Shown: positions 1 to 5,735 of the stretch, piece by piece | Numbering within the stretch: the stretch's first letter is position 1 | Layout of the letters: each line of letters opens with the position of its first letter | Assembly (NCBI GenBank): GCA_019090405.1 | Contig: JAHRVZ010000378.1 | Location: 1 to 6,848, forward strand | Reading direction: 5' to 3' | Source: Paracoccaceae bacterium | Lineage (GTDB): Bacteria > Pseudomonadota > Alphaproteobacteria > Rhodobacterales > Rhodobacteraceae | DNA: 6,848 bases | The notes under the pieces: generated by a model | The model's database searches: none | Told to the model about the DNA's origin: nothing | Seen by the model: the letters and a program-made list of their open reading frames with translations, nothing else | Position numbers and translations under genes: made by a program

Positions 1-30
1 GAATTCCTCCATAGATGTGTCTTGAGCCAT
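1..30 (-). CDS. rpsA: 30S ribosomal protein S1, N-terminal fragment (10 codons)
   Basis: Only the first ten codons are present, reading MAQDTSMEEF on the minus strand from the ATG at 30 to 28; the rest lies beyond base 1. This matches the N-terminus I know for alphaproteobacterial S1 (MAQ-x-x-SMEEFE), and the position downstream of cmk is the classic cmk-rpsA order. S1 binds mRNA on the 30S subunit and helps start translation of messages with weak Shine-Dalgarno sequences. The only strong SD-like run (AAAGGA, 44-49) sits 13 bases from the ATG, farther than usual; a weaker GAG (37-39) is better spaced. A weak or ill-placed SD fits a gene whose product is known in E. coli to control its own translation. 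The call rests on ten residues plus gene order. Confidence 0.82.
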   Translation of the reverse strand, partial: MAQDTSMEEF

Positions 31-197
31 TAGGGTCTCGGTTTCCTTTGTTACTTGTTTCGGGCCGGGCGGTTGTCTCCGCCGGTCTTTCGGTTTCAAT
101 TGGTCTTTTGCGATGAATTCGGCATGAAAAACAAACAAGGGCCGGAAGACCGACCCCACTCATATTCCTCATCCGCAACTGTTATCGCCGCTTAGAC
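31..197 (-). promoter_or_regulatory. Long structured 5' leader of rpsA, possible autoregulatory switch
   Basis: If transcription starts near 197, the rpsA message has a leader of about 167 bases. Two competing foldings are visible. A local hairpin pairs GGCGG (83-79) with CCGCC (72-68) around a six-base loop, extended by CC/GG (85-84 with 66-65) across a one-base bulge. A long-range helix pairs 154-142 with 81-93: 12 of 13 positions pair (one G-U), with a single C-A mismatch. The two share bases 79-85 and so exclude each other. A second copy of AAGACC (107-102) can also pair with GGTCTT (151-146). The structures lie about 40 bases upstream of the ATG. The complementarity is seen in the sequence; a role in S1 feedback is inference by analogy with E. 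coli rpsA. Confidence 0.5.
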
Positions 198-203
198 AGG
201 CTG

Positions 204-232
204 CCTATAGGCGAGAATCTGTCGGCTGGCAA
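204..232 (-). promoter_or_regulatory. Predicted sigma-70-type promoter of rpsA
   Basis: On the minus strand TTGCCA (232-227, five of six matches to TTGACA) is followed by exactly 17 bases and TATAGG (209-204, four of six matches to TATAAT). The predicted start is near 197. An overlapping TTGACT (237-232) is a closer-looking -35 but would leave a 22-base spacer, so it is less likely to be the one used. An own promoter here makes sense because rpsA is needed at ribosomal-protein levels while the genes upstream are not. Confidence 0.6.
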
Positions 233-235
233 GTC

Positions 236-266
236 AAAAGCCCAAAGCGCCCCTTTAGATCGGCGC
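236..266 (-). terminator. Weak candidate terminator after the aroA-cmk operon
   Basis: GCGCC (266-262) and GGCGC (251-247) can form a five-pair stem with a ten-base loop, followed on the minus strand by a T-rich stretch (246-236) broken by GGGC. It sits between the aldo/keto reductase stop and the rpsA promoter, where an operon end would be expected. The stem is short and the T tract interrupted, so it may be inefficient or absent, allowing read-through into rpsA. Confidence 0.3.
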
Positions 267-429
267 GTAAATGCGGCTGATGGTGTGATCCGGCCCCTTG
301 TTTGGACTCTTCGTTTGACGCCCAGGCGTTCCATCAGAAAAGTCGGGGGGCAATCGGGCAGCGGACTTTCCGAATACCAGCGTATTTTTGCAACTGGCGC
401 AGGCGATTCGATCTCGTCCGAAACAAGCC
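267..429. other. Intergenic stretch between aldo/keto reductase and rpsA promoter, no gene seen
   Basis: This 163-base stretch lies after the aldo/keto reductase stop codon. An open minus-strand frame (482 to 255, 75 codons) runs through it, starting inside the reductase gene in a different frame; its translation has one CxxC (CASC) but matches no family I recognise and it has no clear ribosome binding site at its ATG. I see no RNA gene, repeat or mobile-element end here. It could be the remains of sequence displaced when the reductase gene came to lie between cmk and rpsA, but nothing proves that. Confidence 0.4.
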
Positions 430-1428
430 TTAGCTATATCGCTCTGGCCCGACCCATTGAGCGGCATTGTACCGATCTCCATGCGCCCAGCCGACTGGCA
501 GTACCTTATCTATTGCGGCAAGATCGTCGGTCGACAGCGACAAATTCATCCCGGCGGCCAGTTCTCGGAAATGGGTTACAGACCGGGTGCCGGGGATCGG
601 AATGATATGGTCGCCCTGATGCAATAGCCATGCAATGGCCAAGGCGGCGGTCGGGGTTTCCATGTCGGCCGCAAGTTTGCGGAACCTATCTGTGATCCGC
701 AGATTGGCCGTCAGGTTCGGATCTTGAAACCGGGGGTTGTTCGTAAGAAAGGCAAGCCCGGAAATCGTCTCACGCGACAGCGGATTATCTGTCAGCAACG
801 AACGGCCGACAGGTGAGAATGCAACCAATGCTGTGCCCAGTTCAGCACAGGTCTGAACCAGCCCAAGTTCAGGATTGCGGGATGCCAACGAGTATTCCGA
901 TTGCACCGCCGCGATATGATGTACTGCCGCTGCCCGACGCAAACTGCTTGGTGCGATTTCAGAGAACCCAATAGAACGGGTTTTTCCTGATTTGACCAAA
1001 TGCGAGAGATTTTCCGTCGCTTCTTCGATCGGAATAGAAGGATCACGGCGATGGGCATAGAAAAGATCGACATGATCAATTCCCATGCGCGCCAGCGACT
1101 TGTCCAGTTCAGCCGCAAGATGTTCGGCTGAGTTGTCAAACCCACGTTTGCCCTCAGTGCCTTGCGAGATACCGGCCTTGGTTGCGATGTGAAACCCGTC
1201 ACGTGCCGTAGGATTGGCTTTGAAATAGCTTCCGATCGCCATTTCCGAACGTCCTTTGCCATAGATATTGGACGTATCAATATGCGTCACGCCCAATTCG
1301 ATGGCGGTGTCCAAAATCGCATGACTGGCAGCTTCGGTTGTAGGGCCGTAGAAATCGAAAAATGACATGGCACCGACACCGATTGGCGAAATAGTTGGGC
1401 CATCGCGGCCCATCTGACGATGTTTCAT
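430..1428 (-). CDS. Aldo/keto reductase family oxidoreductase
   Basis: A 332-residue NADPH-dependent oxidoreductase of the aldo/keto reductase (TIM-barrel) superfamily, presumably cytosolic; substrate unknown. The catalytic tetrad is complete: Asp51 (HIDTSNIYG), Tyr56, Lys84 (ATKAG) and His126 (FYAHRRDP). SIGFSE near 152-157 and IPGTR (278-282) are the usual late barrel and NADP-binding motifs. Length and the GDRY near the C-terminus suggest the AKR13-like/YakC group, and the protein looks full length. The ATG at 1428 is 15 bases after the cmk stop, with AAGG (1442-1439) as a somewhat distant SD that overlaps the end of the spacer. It is the last gene of the aroA-membrane protein-cmk run and is probably co-transcribed. 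Its place between cmk and rpsA, which are usually adjacent, suggests an accessory insertion. Family call is firm; substrate is open. Confidence 0.92.
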   Translation of the reverse strand: MKHRQMGRDGPTISPIGVGAMSFFDFYGPTTEAASHAILDTAIELGVTHIDTSNIYGKGRSEMAIGSYFKANPTARDGFHIATKAGISQGTEGKRGFDNSAEHLAAELDKSLARMGIDHVDLFYAHRRDPSIPIEEATENLSHLVKSGKTRSIGFSEIAPSSLRRAAAVHHIAAVQSEYSLASRNPELGLVQTCAELGTALVAFSPVGRSLLTDNPLSRETISGLAFLTNNPRFQDPNLTANLRITDRFRKLAADMETPTAALAIAWLLHQGDHIIPIPGTRSVTHFRELAAGMNLSLSTDDLAAIDKVLPVGWAHGDRYNAAQWVGPERYS

Positions 1429-1443
1429 GGTGCGAAATCCTTA

Positions 1444-2064
1444 TCAGCGCTGAGGACGTTTGTCGGAAACTGCAACAATAGCGGCCGAAATCGCATCTGC
1501 AATGCTCATCTCTGAGGTGTCGATCTGCACCGCATCCCGAGCCGGTTTTAACGGAGCCTCGGCACGGTTTGTGTCACGCTCATCACGGGCTTTCACATCG
1601 GTCAGCACTTCGTCAGGCGTCACATCATGTCCGGTTTCGGTTAGCTCTAGCCAGCGGCGATGGGCGCGGATTTCGGCACTTGCTGTCACAAACAGCTTTG
1701 CCTCGGCTTGTGGGCAAATCACAGTTCCGATGTCACGCCCATCCAACACCGCCCCTCCGGCCCGGCGCGCGAATGCACGCTGAAAATCAATCAATGCAGC
1801 GCGAACTTCGGCGATGACTGCAACTTTTGATGCGGCTTGAGCAACCTCGGGCGTGCGCAGATTAGCGGCGGCCAGGTCTTCGGCCCGCAGCGCAAGCGCC
1901 GCCGCAATGGCGTCGGTTCCAGTCAGGGTTTTGGCTCCGACGACACGGTAAAGTAGCCCGGTATCCAGATGAGCAAGGCCAAAATGTTCAGCAACCGCTT
2001 TGGAAATCGTGCCCTTGCCCGCTGCAGCAGGACCGTCAACCGCGATGGTAAACGGAGCGGTCAT
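1444..2064 (-). CDS. cmk: Cytidylate kinase (CMP/dCMP kinase)
   Basis: Transfers phosphate from ATP to CMP or dCMP in the cytosol, feeding nucleotides to RNA, DNA and lipid synthesis. The 206-residue protein has the P-loop GPAAAGKGT (11-19), the nucleotide-monophosphate region DTG (34-36), the CMP-kinase signature LDGRDIGT (107-114), and the lid-region arginine cluster KARDERDTNR (158-167). It is shorter than the E. coli enzyme (about 227) but normal for alphaproteobacteria. The ATG at 2064-2062 overlaps the stop of the upstream membrane-protein gene in an ATGA arrangement; no strong SD precedes it, so translation is probably coupled. The order aroA, small gene, cmk is typical of Rhodobacterales as far as I recall. 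Confidence 0.95.
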   Translation of the reverse strand: MTAPFTIAVDGPAAAGKGTISKAVAEHFGLAHLDTGLLYRVVGAKTLTGTDAIAAALALRAEDLAAANLRTPEVAQAASKVAVIAEVRAALIDFQRAFARRAGGAVLDGRDIGTVICPQAEAKLFVTASAEIRAHRRWLELTETGHDVTPDEVLTDVKARDERDTNRAEAPLKPARDAVQIDTSEMSIADAISAAIVAVSDKRPQR

Positions 2065-2576
2065 TTTCGGAACCAGCGTCTTGACGCTGCTAAGATCAAC
2101 CCGCCCAGTACGGCGATCATGACCAATCCGGTCAGGACCGATTTAACCACGGTGGCTTTGCTGGCAAGGCTGACCAACCTGTCTGGAACAGGTTCGGTAT
2201 ATTCAAGCATCAGAGCGACAAATGTGTTTTCGGTGTAATCCGCCAACATGCCACCCAGAATGAAAATGTACAAAACGCCGCGCAGACGCCAGTCTGTGAT
2301 CAACACGGACACGGCTCCGACCAAGGTAATCGCCAATGCCAGAGGATAGAACAGATCTAGTAAAGCCTGCGGACCCAGATAAAGGTCGCGCCCCTTGTCC
2401 CCCAAAGCGGTCAAAAATTCACGCGCCTCATCCAAAGTATAGCCCATGGGGCGCATATCAAACGGCACCAACCCCGCAGCATCGGCACTGATACCGGGCA
2501 ACGTCCAGGTCAGCATCGTCAGATAAATCGCCAGCGTTACGGCAAAGACGATCCAATAGGCGATTTTGCGGGGCAT
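2061..2576 (-). CDS. Four-helix membrane protein of unknown function, between aroA and cmk
   Basis: I do not recognise a named family with certainty, though I believe similar proteins occur in Rhodobacterales. The 171-residue protein has four predicted membrane helices (about 6-25, 70-93, 99-116, 141-164). Basic residues at both ends (MPRK; RRWFRK) and in the 95-99 turn place both termini in the cytoplasm. The 45-residue outside loop after helix 1 carries PFDMRPMGYTLDEAREFL (38-55); helix 3 runs into DYTENTF (113-119). No enzyme motif or metal site is obvious. The start is either ATG at 2576, overlapping the aroA stop as TGATG, or the in-frame TTG at 2579; a GGAG (2589-2586) is 9 bases from the ATG and 6 from the TTG. 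The 3' end overlaps cmk by four bases. Co-translation with both neighbours is clear; function is not. Confidence 0.85.
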   Translation of the reverse strand: MPRKIAYWIVFAVTLAIYLTMLTWTLPGISADAAGLVPFDMRPMGYTLDEAREFLTALGDKGRDLYLGPQALLDLFYPLALAITLVGAVSVLITDWRLRGVLYIFILGGMLADYTENTFVALMLEYTEPVPDRLVSLASKATVVKSVLTGLVMIAVLGGLILAASRRWFRK

Positions 2577-3928
2577 CAATCTGAGCTCCGGTCCAGTCGA
2601 GCGCCCAAATCGGCCATCAGCGGTTCAAAAATCGGGAACGAGGTGGCAATGGGGGTGCCATCATCCACTGAAACCGGATTTTGTGCGGCCATGCCAGCAA
2701 TCATGAACGACATAGCAATCCGATGATCCAGATGGCTGACGCAGGTGGCCCCACCCGGCATTCCTCCCGGTCCCATACCTGTCACAGACCACCAGTCCGG
2801 GCCATCATCGACCGTTACACCACAGGCGCGCAGGCCCGTCGCCATGGCGGCGATCCGGTCGCTTTCCTTGACGCGCAGTTCTTTGACGCCTTCCATCATT
2901 GTCACACCCGTGGCATGGGCCGCCACAACCGACAGAACCGGATATTCGTCGATCATACTGGCCGCGCGATGGGGCGGCACGCTGATGCCCTTCATGTTGG
3001 GCGAATACCGCGCATGCAAATCAGCCACCGGTTCGCCGCCTTCGATGCGTTCGTTTTCATAGCTTAGATCAGCGCCCATTTCACGCAGTGTGGTGAACAA
3101 TCCAGAGCGGGTTGGGTTCAGGCCAATGCCGGGAACAAGAACGTCCGAGCCAGGTACAATCAACGCCGCACAAACCGGAAAGGCCGCACTGGAGGGGTCA
3201 CGCGGAACCGCAATGGTTTGCGGTTTCAGTTCGGGCTGACCGGTCAGGGTGATGATACGCCCCGAATTGGTTTCTTCGGTGGTGATGGTGGCACCAAACC
3301 CGGCCAGCATACGTTCGGTATGATCGCGGGTGGCTTCTTTTTCAACGACAACAGTCTGGCCGGGCGTGTTCAGACCCGCAAACAAAACCGCAGATTTTAC
3401 CTGTGCAGACGGCACTGGCACCTCATAATTCACGGGCACCGGGTTTTCCGCACCAACGATGGTCATCGGCAAACGGCCCCTTGCGCGGCCCACAGTCTGC
3501 GCGCCGAACAGGGCCAACGGGTCAGTGACCCGCGCCATCGGGCGGCTGTTCAGGCTGGCGTCACCCGTGAAGGTCGCAGTAATCGGACAGGTCGCCATCG
3601 CGCCCATGATCAAACGCACTCCGGTGCCAGAGTTGCCGCAATCAATGACCTGATCGGGTTCACCAAATCCACCGACGCCAACACCAAACACCGACCAGTT
3701 GCCGCCGCCGTGATCCGTCACTTCGGCGCCAAACGCGCGCATAGCGCGGGCGGTATCCAACACGTCTTCGCCTTCCAGCAGGCCGGATATTTTGGTTTCA
3801 CCGACAGCCAGCGCACCCAATATCAACGATCGGTGTGATATGGATTTGTCGCCGGGCACCTCGGCCAGCCCCATTAGCGGGCCACAAGGAGAAGAACGCA
3901 TTGGGATCGCAGTACCGTGGCCGGACAT
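2576..3928 (-). CDS. aroA: 3-phosphoshikimate 1-carboxyvinyltransferase (EPSP synthase), class II type
   Basis: Sixth step of the shikimate pathway: joins shikimate-3-phosphate and phosphoenolpyruvate to give EPSP, the precursor of chorismate and aromatic amino acids; cytosolic. The 450-residue protein spans the two-domain fold. Visible active-site motifs are GDKSISHR (26-33), GNSGTGVR (98-105), SAQVK (174-178), RDHTE (201-205), NPTR (271-274), DEYP (327-330, general-base Asp327), KESDR (354-358) and DHRIAM (401-406). GDKS, SAQxK, RDHTE and NPTR together mark the class II, Agrobacterium CP4-like group. Where CP4 has Ala100 this protein has Gly101. The ATG is supported by AAAGGAA (3940-3934), with AGGA six bases from the start. 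It is first of a run with overlapping or near-touching genes and lies 79 bases after trmB. I see no convincing promoter in that gap, so transcription may begin further upstream. Confidence 0.97.
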   Translation of the reverse strand: MSGHGTAIPMRSSPCGPLMGLAEVPGDKSISHRSLILGALAVGETKISGLLEGEDVLDTARAMRAFGAEVTDHGGGNWSVFGVGVGGFGEPDQVIDCGNSGTGVRLIMGAMATCPITATFTGDASLNSRPMARVTDPLALFGAQTVGRARGRLPMTIVGAENPVPVNYEVPVPSAQVKSAVLFAGLNTPGQTVVVEKEATRDHTERMLAGFGATITTEETNSGRIITLTGQPELKPQTIAVPRDPSSAAFPVCAALIVPGSDVLVPGIGLNPTRSGLFTTLREMGADLSYENERIEGGEPVADLHARYSPNMKGISVPPHRAASMIDEYPVLSVVAAHATGVTMMEGVKELRVKESDRIAAMATGLRACGVTVDDGPDWWSVTGMGPGGMPGGATCVSHLDHRIAMSFMIAGMAAQNPVSVDDGTPIATSFPIFEPLMADLGARLDRSSD

Positions 3929-3973
3929 GGAAATTCCTTTGGTTTGATCTGTTAATAACGGCTTAGCGAATTG

Positions 3974-3992
3974 GGTCGGGACGGTCCAGACC
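3974..3992. repeat. Hairpin-forming inverted repeat between trmB and aroA
   Basis: GGTC and GGA on the left pair with TCC and GACC on the right: seven pairs with one internal mismatch around a three-base loop. It is GC-rich and lies in the 79-base gap between the trmB stop and the aroA start. On the minus strand it is not followed by a T run, so it is not a canonical intrinsic terminator; it could slow the polymerase, protect a 3' end, or do nothing. Confidence 0.35.
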
Positions 3993-4007
3993 TCAGCCCT
4001 GCCTTAA

Positions 4008-4712
4008 TCAATCGTGTCTTTGAAATGTCAGGTAATGCGGGACTCGTCCCTCGCGCAGCGCTTTTTGTTCGTATCGCGTCGACAACCAGTCATCCCAAGG
4101 TGCGCGCCAGTCCGCAGGGCCGTCGGCAAGCCAATCAAACCCGGCTTTGGGGACTTCTTCCAAGGATTGGCGCACGTAGTCGGGAATGTCTGTGGCAACG
4201 CGCAGAATGGCTCCGGGTTTCAGAACACGGGCTAAGGGCAACAAATGTTCCGGCGTGACAAAGCGGCGGCGGTGGTGGCGTTTTTTTGGCCAGGGGTCCG
4301 GATAAAGCAGAAACGCACGCGAGATCGAGGCATCTGGCAGCACATCAAACAAATCGCGCGCATCACCGGGATGGACGGCCAGATTATCAACCTTGGCGCG
4401 GCGGATTTTGCCCAACAACATGGCGACGCCATTGATATAGGGTTCGGCCCCGATGATGCCAACATCCGGATTGTTTTGCGCCTGATGCACCAGATGTTCG
4501 CCTCCACCAAAACCAATTTCAAGCCAGACGGGTTTGTCATCAAAATGCGCCTTGAGGTCCAGATTGTTACGGTCAGGGTTTTCTTCCCAGCTAACGGCAC
4601 CGGGCGACAATGCGGCCAGATCCTCGTTCAGATAGGTTTTCTGGCTGGATTTTAGGGATTTTCCCTTAAATCGGCCATAGAAATTGCGGTGTGGTCGGGT
4701 TGGCTGTGTCAT
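4008..4712 (-). CDS. trmB: tRNA (guanine-N7-)-methyltransferase
   Basis: Uses S-adenosylmethionine to methylate N7 of guanine 46 in the variable loop of many tRNAs; acts in the cytosol. With the start at 4712 the protein is 234 residues. It shows the SAM-binding LEIGFGGGEHL (64-74), acidic GAE (88-90), GDARD (116-120), the family signature LYPDPWPKKRHHRRR (136-150), ATD (173-175), and the C-terminal substrate motif TRYEQKALREGR (212-223). The frame is open up to 4802, but I chose 4712 because homologues begin with a short tail before the basic NFYGRFKGK (10-18) and the 30 extra codons look non-conserved. No clear SD precedes this ATG, so the start is less certain than the identity. It is divergent from the SDR gene and upstream of aroA; the metK gene that often precedes trmB in relatives is not here. 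Confidence 0.94.
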   Translation of the reverse strand: MTQPTRPHRNFYGRFKGKSLKSSQKTYLNEDLAALSPGAVSWEENPDRNNLDLKAHFDDKPVWLEIGFGGGEHLVHQAQNNPDVGIIGAEPYINGVAMLLGKIRRAKVDNLAVHPGDARDLFDVLPDASISRAFLLYPDPWPKKRHHRRRFVTPEHLLPLARVLKPGAILRVATDIPDYVRQSLEEVPKAGFDWLADGPADWRAPWDDWLSTRYEQKALREGRVPHYLTFQRHD

Positions 4713-4774
4713 GGCGCGCGGTGTAGCGCCAGAAACCCGTAGGGGCAACGGTTCAGTATCTGATCCAACGCCCA

Positions 4775-4800
4775 AAGTCATGAACCCCGAAGTCGTGAAC
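4775..4800. repeat. Short tandem direct repeat AAGTCRTGAAC, possible operator
   Basis: AAGTCATGAAC (4775-4785) and AAGTCGTGAAC (4790-4800) are identical except for one base and are 15 bases apart start to start. They sit directly upstream of the predicted -35 of the SDR gene (4802) and overlap the weak -35 proposed for trmB. The placement would suit a regulator binding two half-sites, but the 15-base period is not a whole number of helical turns, and chance duplication is possible. Confidence 0.35.
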
Positions 4801-4801
4801 A

Positions 4802-4830
4802 TTGTCAGTCTTCACATCACAGGCTAGCGT
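4802..4830 (+). promoter_or_regulatory. Predicted promoter of the SDR gene
   Basis: TTGTCA (4802-4807, five of six matches to the -35 consensus) is followed by 17 bases and TAGCGT (4825-4830, three of six matches to the -10). Transcription would start near 4837, giving a leader of about 64 bases. The strong -35 and exact spacing support it; the poor -10 suggests weak or activated use. Confidence 0.4.
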
Positions 4831-4900
4831 AAAATTCGTCGCGGTTTCACTGTGCAAAGCCCGCTTCGAGTTCAAACCCGATCTAACCACAGGATGTATT

Positions 4901-5680
4901 ATGAATCTGAACCTAGCAGGACAACATGTATTGGTGACCGGAGCCTCAAAGGGTATCGGCCTGTCCATAGCTGAACATTTTGCCCGCGAAGGCGCGCGTG
5001 TGACTTTGGTCGCCCGACGCAAAGCTGTCCTGATCAAACAGGCTGAACAGATCGCCAAGACAACCGGGGCCAAGGTAGATTACATCGTGGCTGATCTAAG
5101 TAACGATGCTGCGCGCGAAGCGCTGTTCGCCTCAGCCCCTGACATCGACATTCTGGTCAATAATGCGGGCGCCATCAAAAGCGGCTCGCTTGAGGATTTG
5201 TCGATGGAGGACTGGCGCACTGGCTTTGATCTGAAATTCTGGGGCTATGTGCATCTGTGCAAGCTGTATGTACCGATGATGACCAAACGCGGCTCTGGTA
5301 CAGTGATCAATATTATCGGTATGGGCGGGCGCGCTGTTCATCCCGGCTATATCATCGGTGCTGCGGGAAATGCCGCCTTGATCGGGTTTACCAATGCGAT
5401 CGGGGCTGCGACGCCCGACCACAATGTCCGGGTTTTTGGCATCAACCCGTCCCCCACATTGACAGACCGGATGACCGACCGGCTGAAAGACGAGGCCGCG
5501 GCGAAATTTGGTGATGCGGGACGTTGGAAAGACCTGATTGACGCCGAATCTTTTCCATTTGGCCGCCCCAAAGCGCCTCAAGAGGTGGCTTCACTTGCGG
5601 TAATGTTAGCGTCGCCAAACGTGCATTATTTGTCTGGTACAGTTATTGATATGGATGGCGGTGGGCGTTGGGCCAAATAG
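4901..5680 (+). CDS. Short-chain dehydrogenase/reductase family protein with degenerate active site
   Basis: A 259-residue Rossmann-fold protein of the SDR superfamily. The cofactor-binding TGASKGIG (13-20), an Asp-containing ADLS (64-67), NNAG (87-90), and a C-terminal DGGG are typical. The catalytic tetrad is not: the residue aligned to Asn is Lys112 (LKFWG), the Ser position falls in NIIG (137-140), Tyr150 is kept, and the Lys at Tyr+4 is Ala154 (YIIGA). From memory, a group of uncharacterised SDRs (PRK06125-like) shares GxAGNAAL after this Tyr and also lacks the Lys, so this is probably a subfamily trait and not decay. The ATG at 4901 has AGGA six bases upstream and fits homologue N-termini; an upstream in-frame TTG at 4802 lies in the predicted promoter. 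It precedes nirK in the same direction by 132 bases; a functional link is unproven. Substrate unknown. Confidence 0.9.
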   Translation: MNLNLAGQHVLVTGASKGIGLSIAEHFAREGARVTLVARRKAVLIKQAEQIAKTTGAKVDYIVADLSNDAAREALFASAPDIDILVNNAGAIKSGSLEDLSMEDWRTGFDLKFWGYVHLCKLYVPMMTKRGSGTVINIIGMGGRAVHPGYIIGAAGNAALIGFTNAIGAATPDHNVRVFGINPSPTLTDRMTDRLKDEAAAKFGDAGRWKDLIDAESFPFGRPKAPQEVASLAVMLASPNVHYLSGTVIDMDGGGRWAK

Positions 5681-5696
5681 CCTGAGACTTATTTGG
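5673..5696. repeat. Inverted repeat across the SDR stop codon
   Basis: CCAAATA (5673-5679) and TATTTGG (5690-5696) are perfect complements around a ten-base loop, and the SDR stop codon TAG (5678-5680) lies at the edge of the left arm. No T run follows on either strand, so it is not a standard terminator. It could be a 3' end hairpin for the SDR message or a dyad bound by a regulator ahead of nirK. Confidence 0.4.
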
Positions 5697-5735
5697 TCAA
5701 AAGCGGTGCGCCCAAGCAGAATTCCGGTTCTTAGG

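Larger units (their letters stand above)
4713..4900. other. Divergent intergenic region between trmB and the SDR gene
   Basis: This 188-base region must hold start signals for both directions. On the plus strand a sigma-70-like element begins at 4802. On the minus strand the best -10 I see is GATACT (4760-4755, four of six matches), with only a poor -35 upstream (TTCATG, 18-base spacer), so the trmB promoter is weakly supported. The paired 11-base direct repeats at 4775-4800 lie between the two putative promoters. Confidence 0.45.

Noticed and set aside
1..6. Window begins exactly with GAATTC, suggesting a cloned EcoRI fragment end
   Set aside because: Further GAATTC sites occur at 115-120, near 5719 and near 6018, so the window is not a single uncut EcoRI fragment; here the first site is simply codons 9-10 of rpsA.
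285..627. Two overlapping plus-strand open frames (106 and 79 codons) over the 3' end of the aldo/keto reductase
   Set aside because: They lie antisense to a well-supported gene, have low-complexity Arg/Ser-rich translations, no ribosome binding site and no recognisable domain.
3218..3838. 206-codon plus-strand open frame within aroA
   Set aside because: Complete overlap with a motif-confirmed aroA on the other strand; translation is Arg/His/Gln-rich with no family features, typical of an antisense shadow.
3929..4007. A dedicated aroA promoter in the trmB-aroA gap
   Set aside because: TTATTAA-like bases are present but no -35 at acceptable spacing; not strong enough to annotate.
4802..4900. 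In-frame upstream TTG start (4802) for the SDR protein, adding 33 residues
   Set aside because: The TTG is the predicted -35 element, has no SD, and the extra residues precede the normal SDR beginning; ATG 4901 has AGGA at good spacing.
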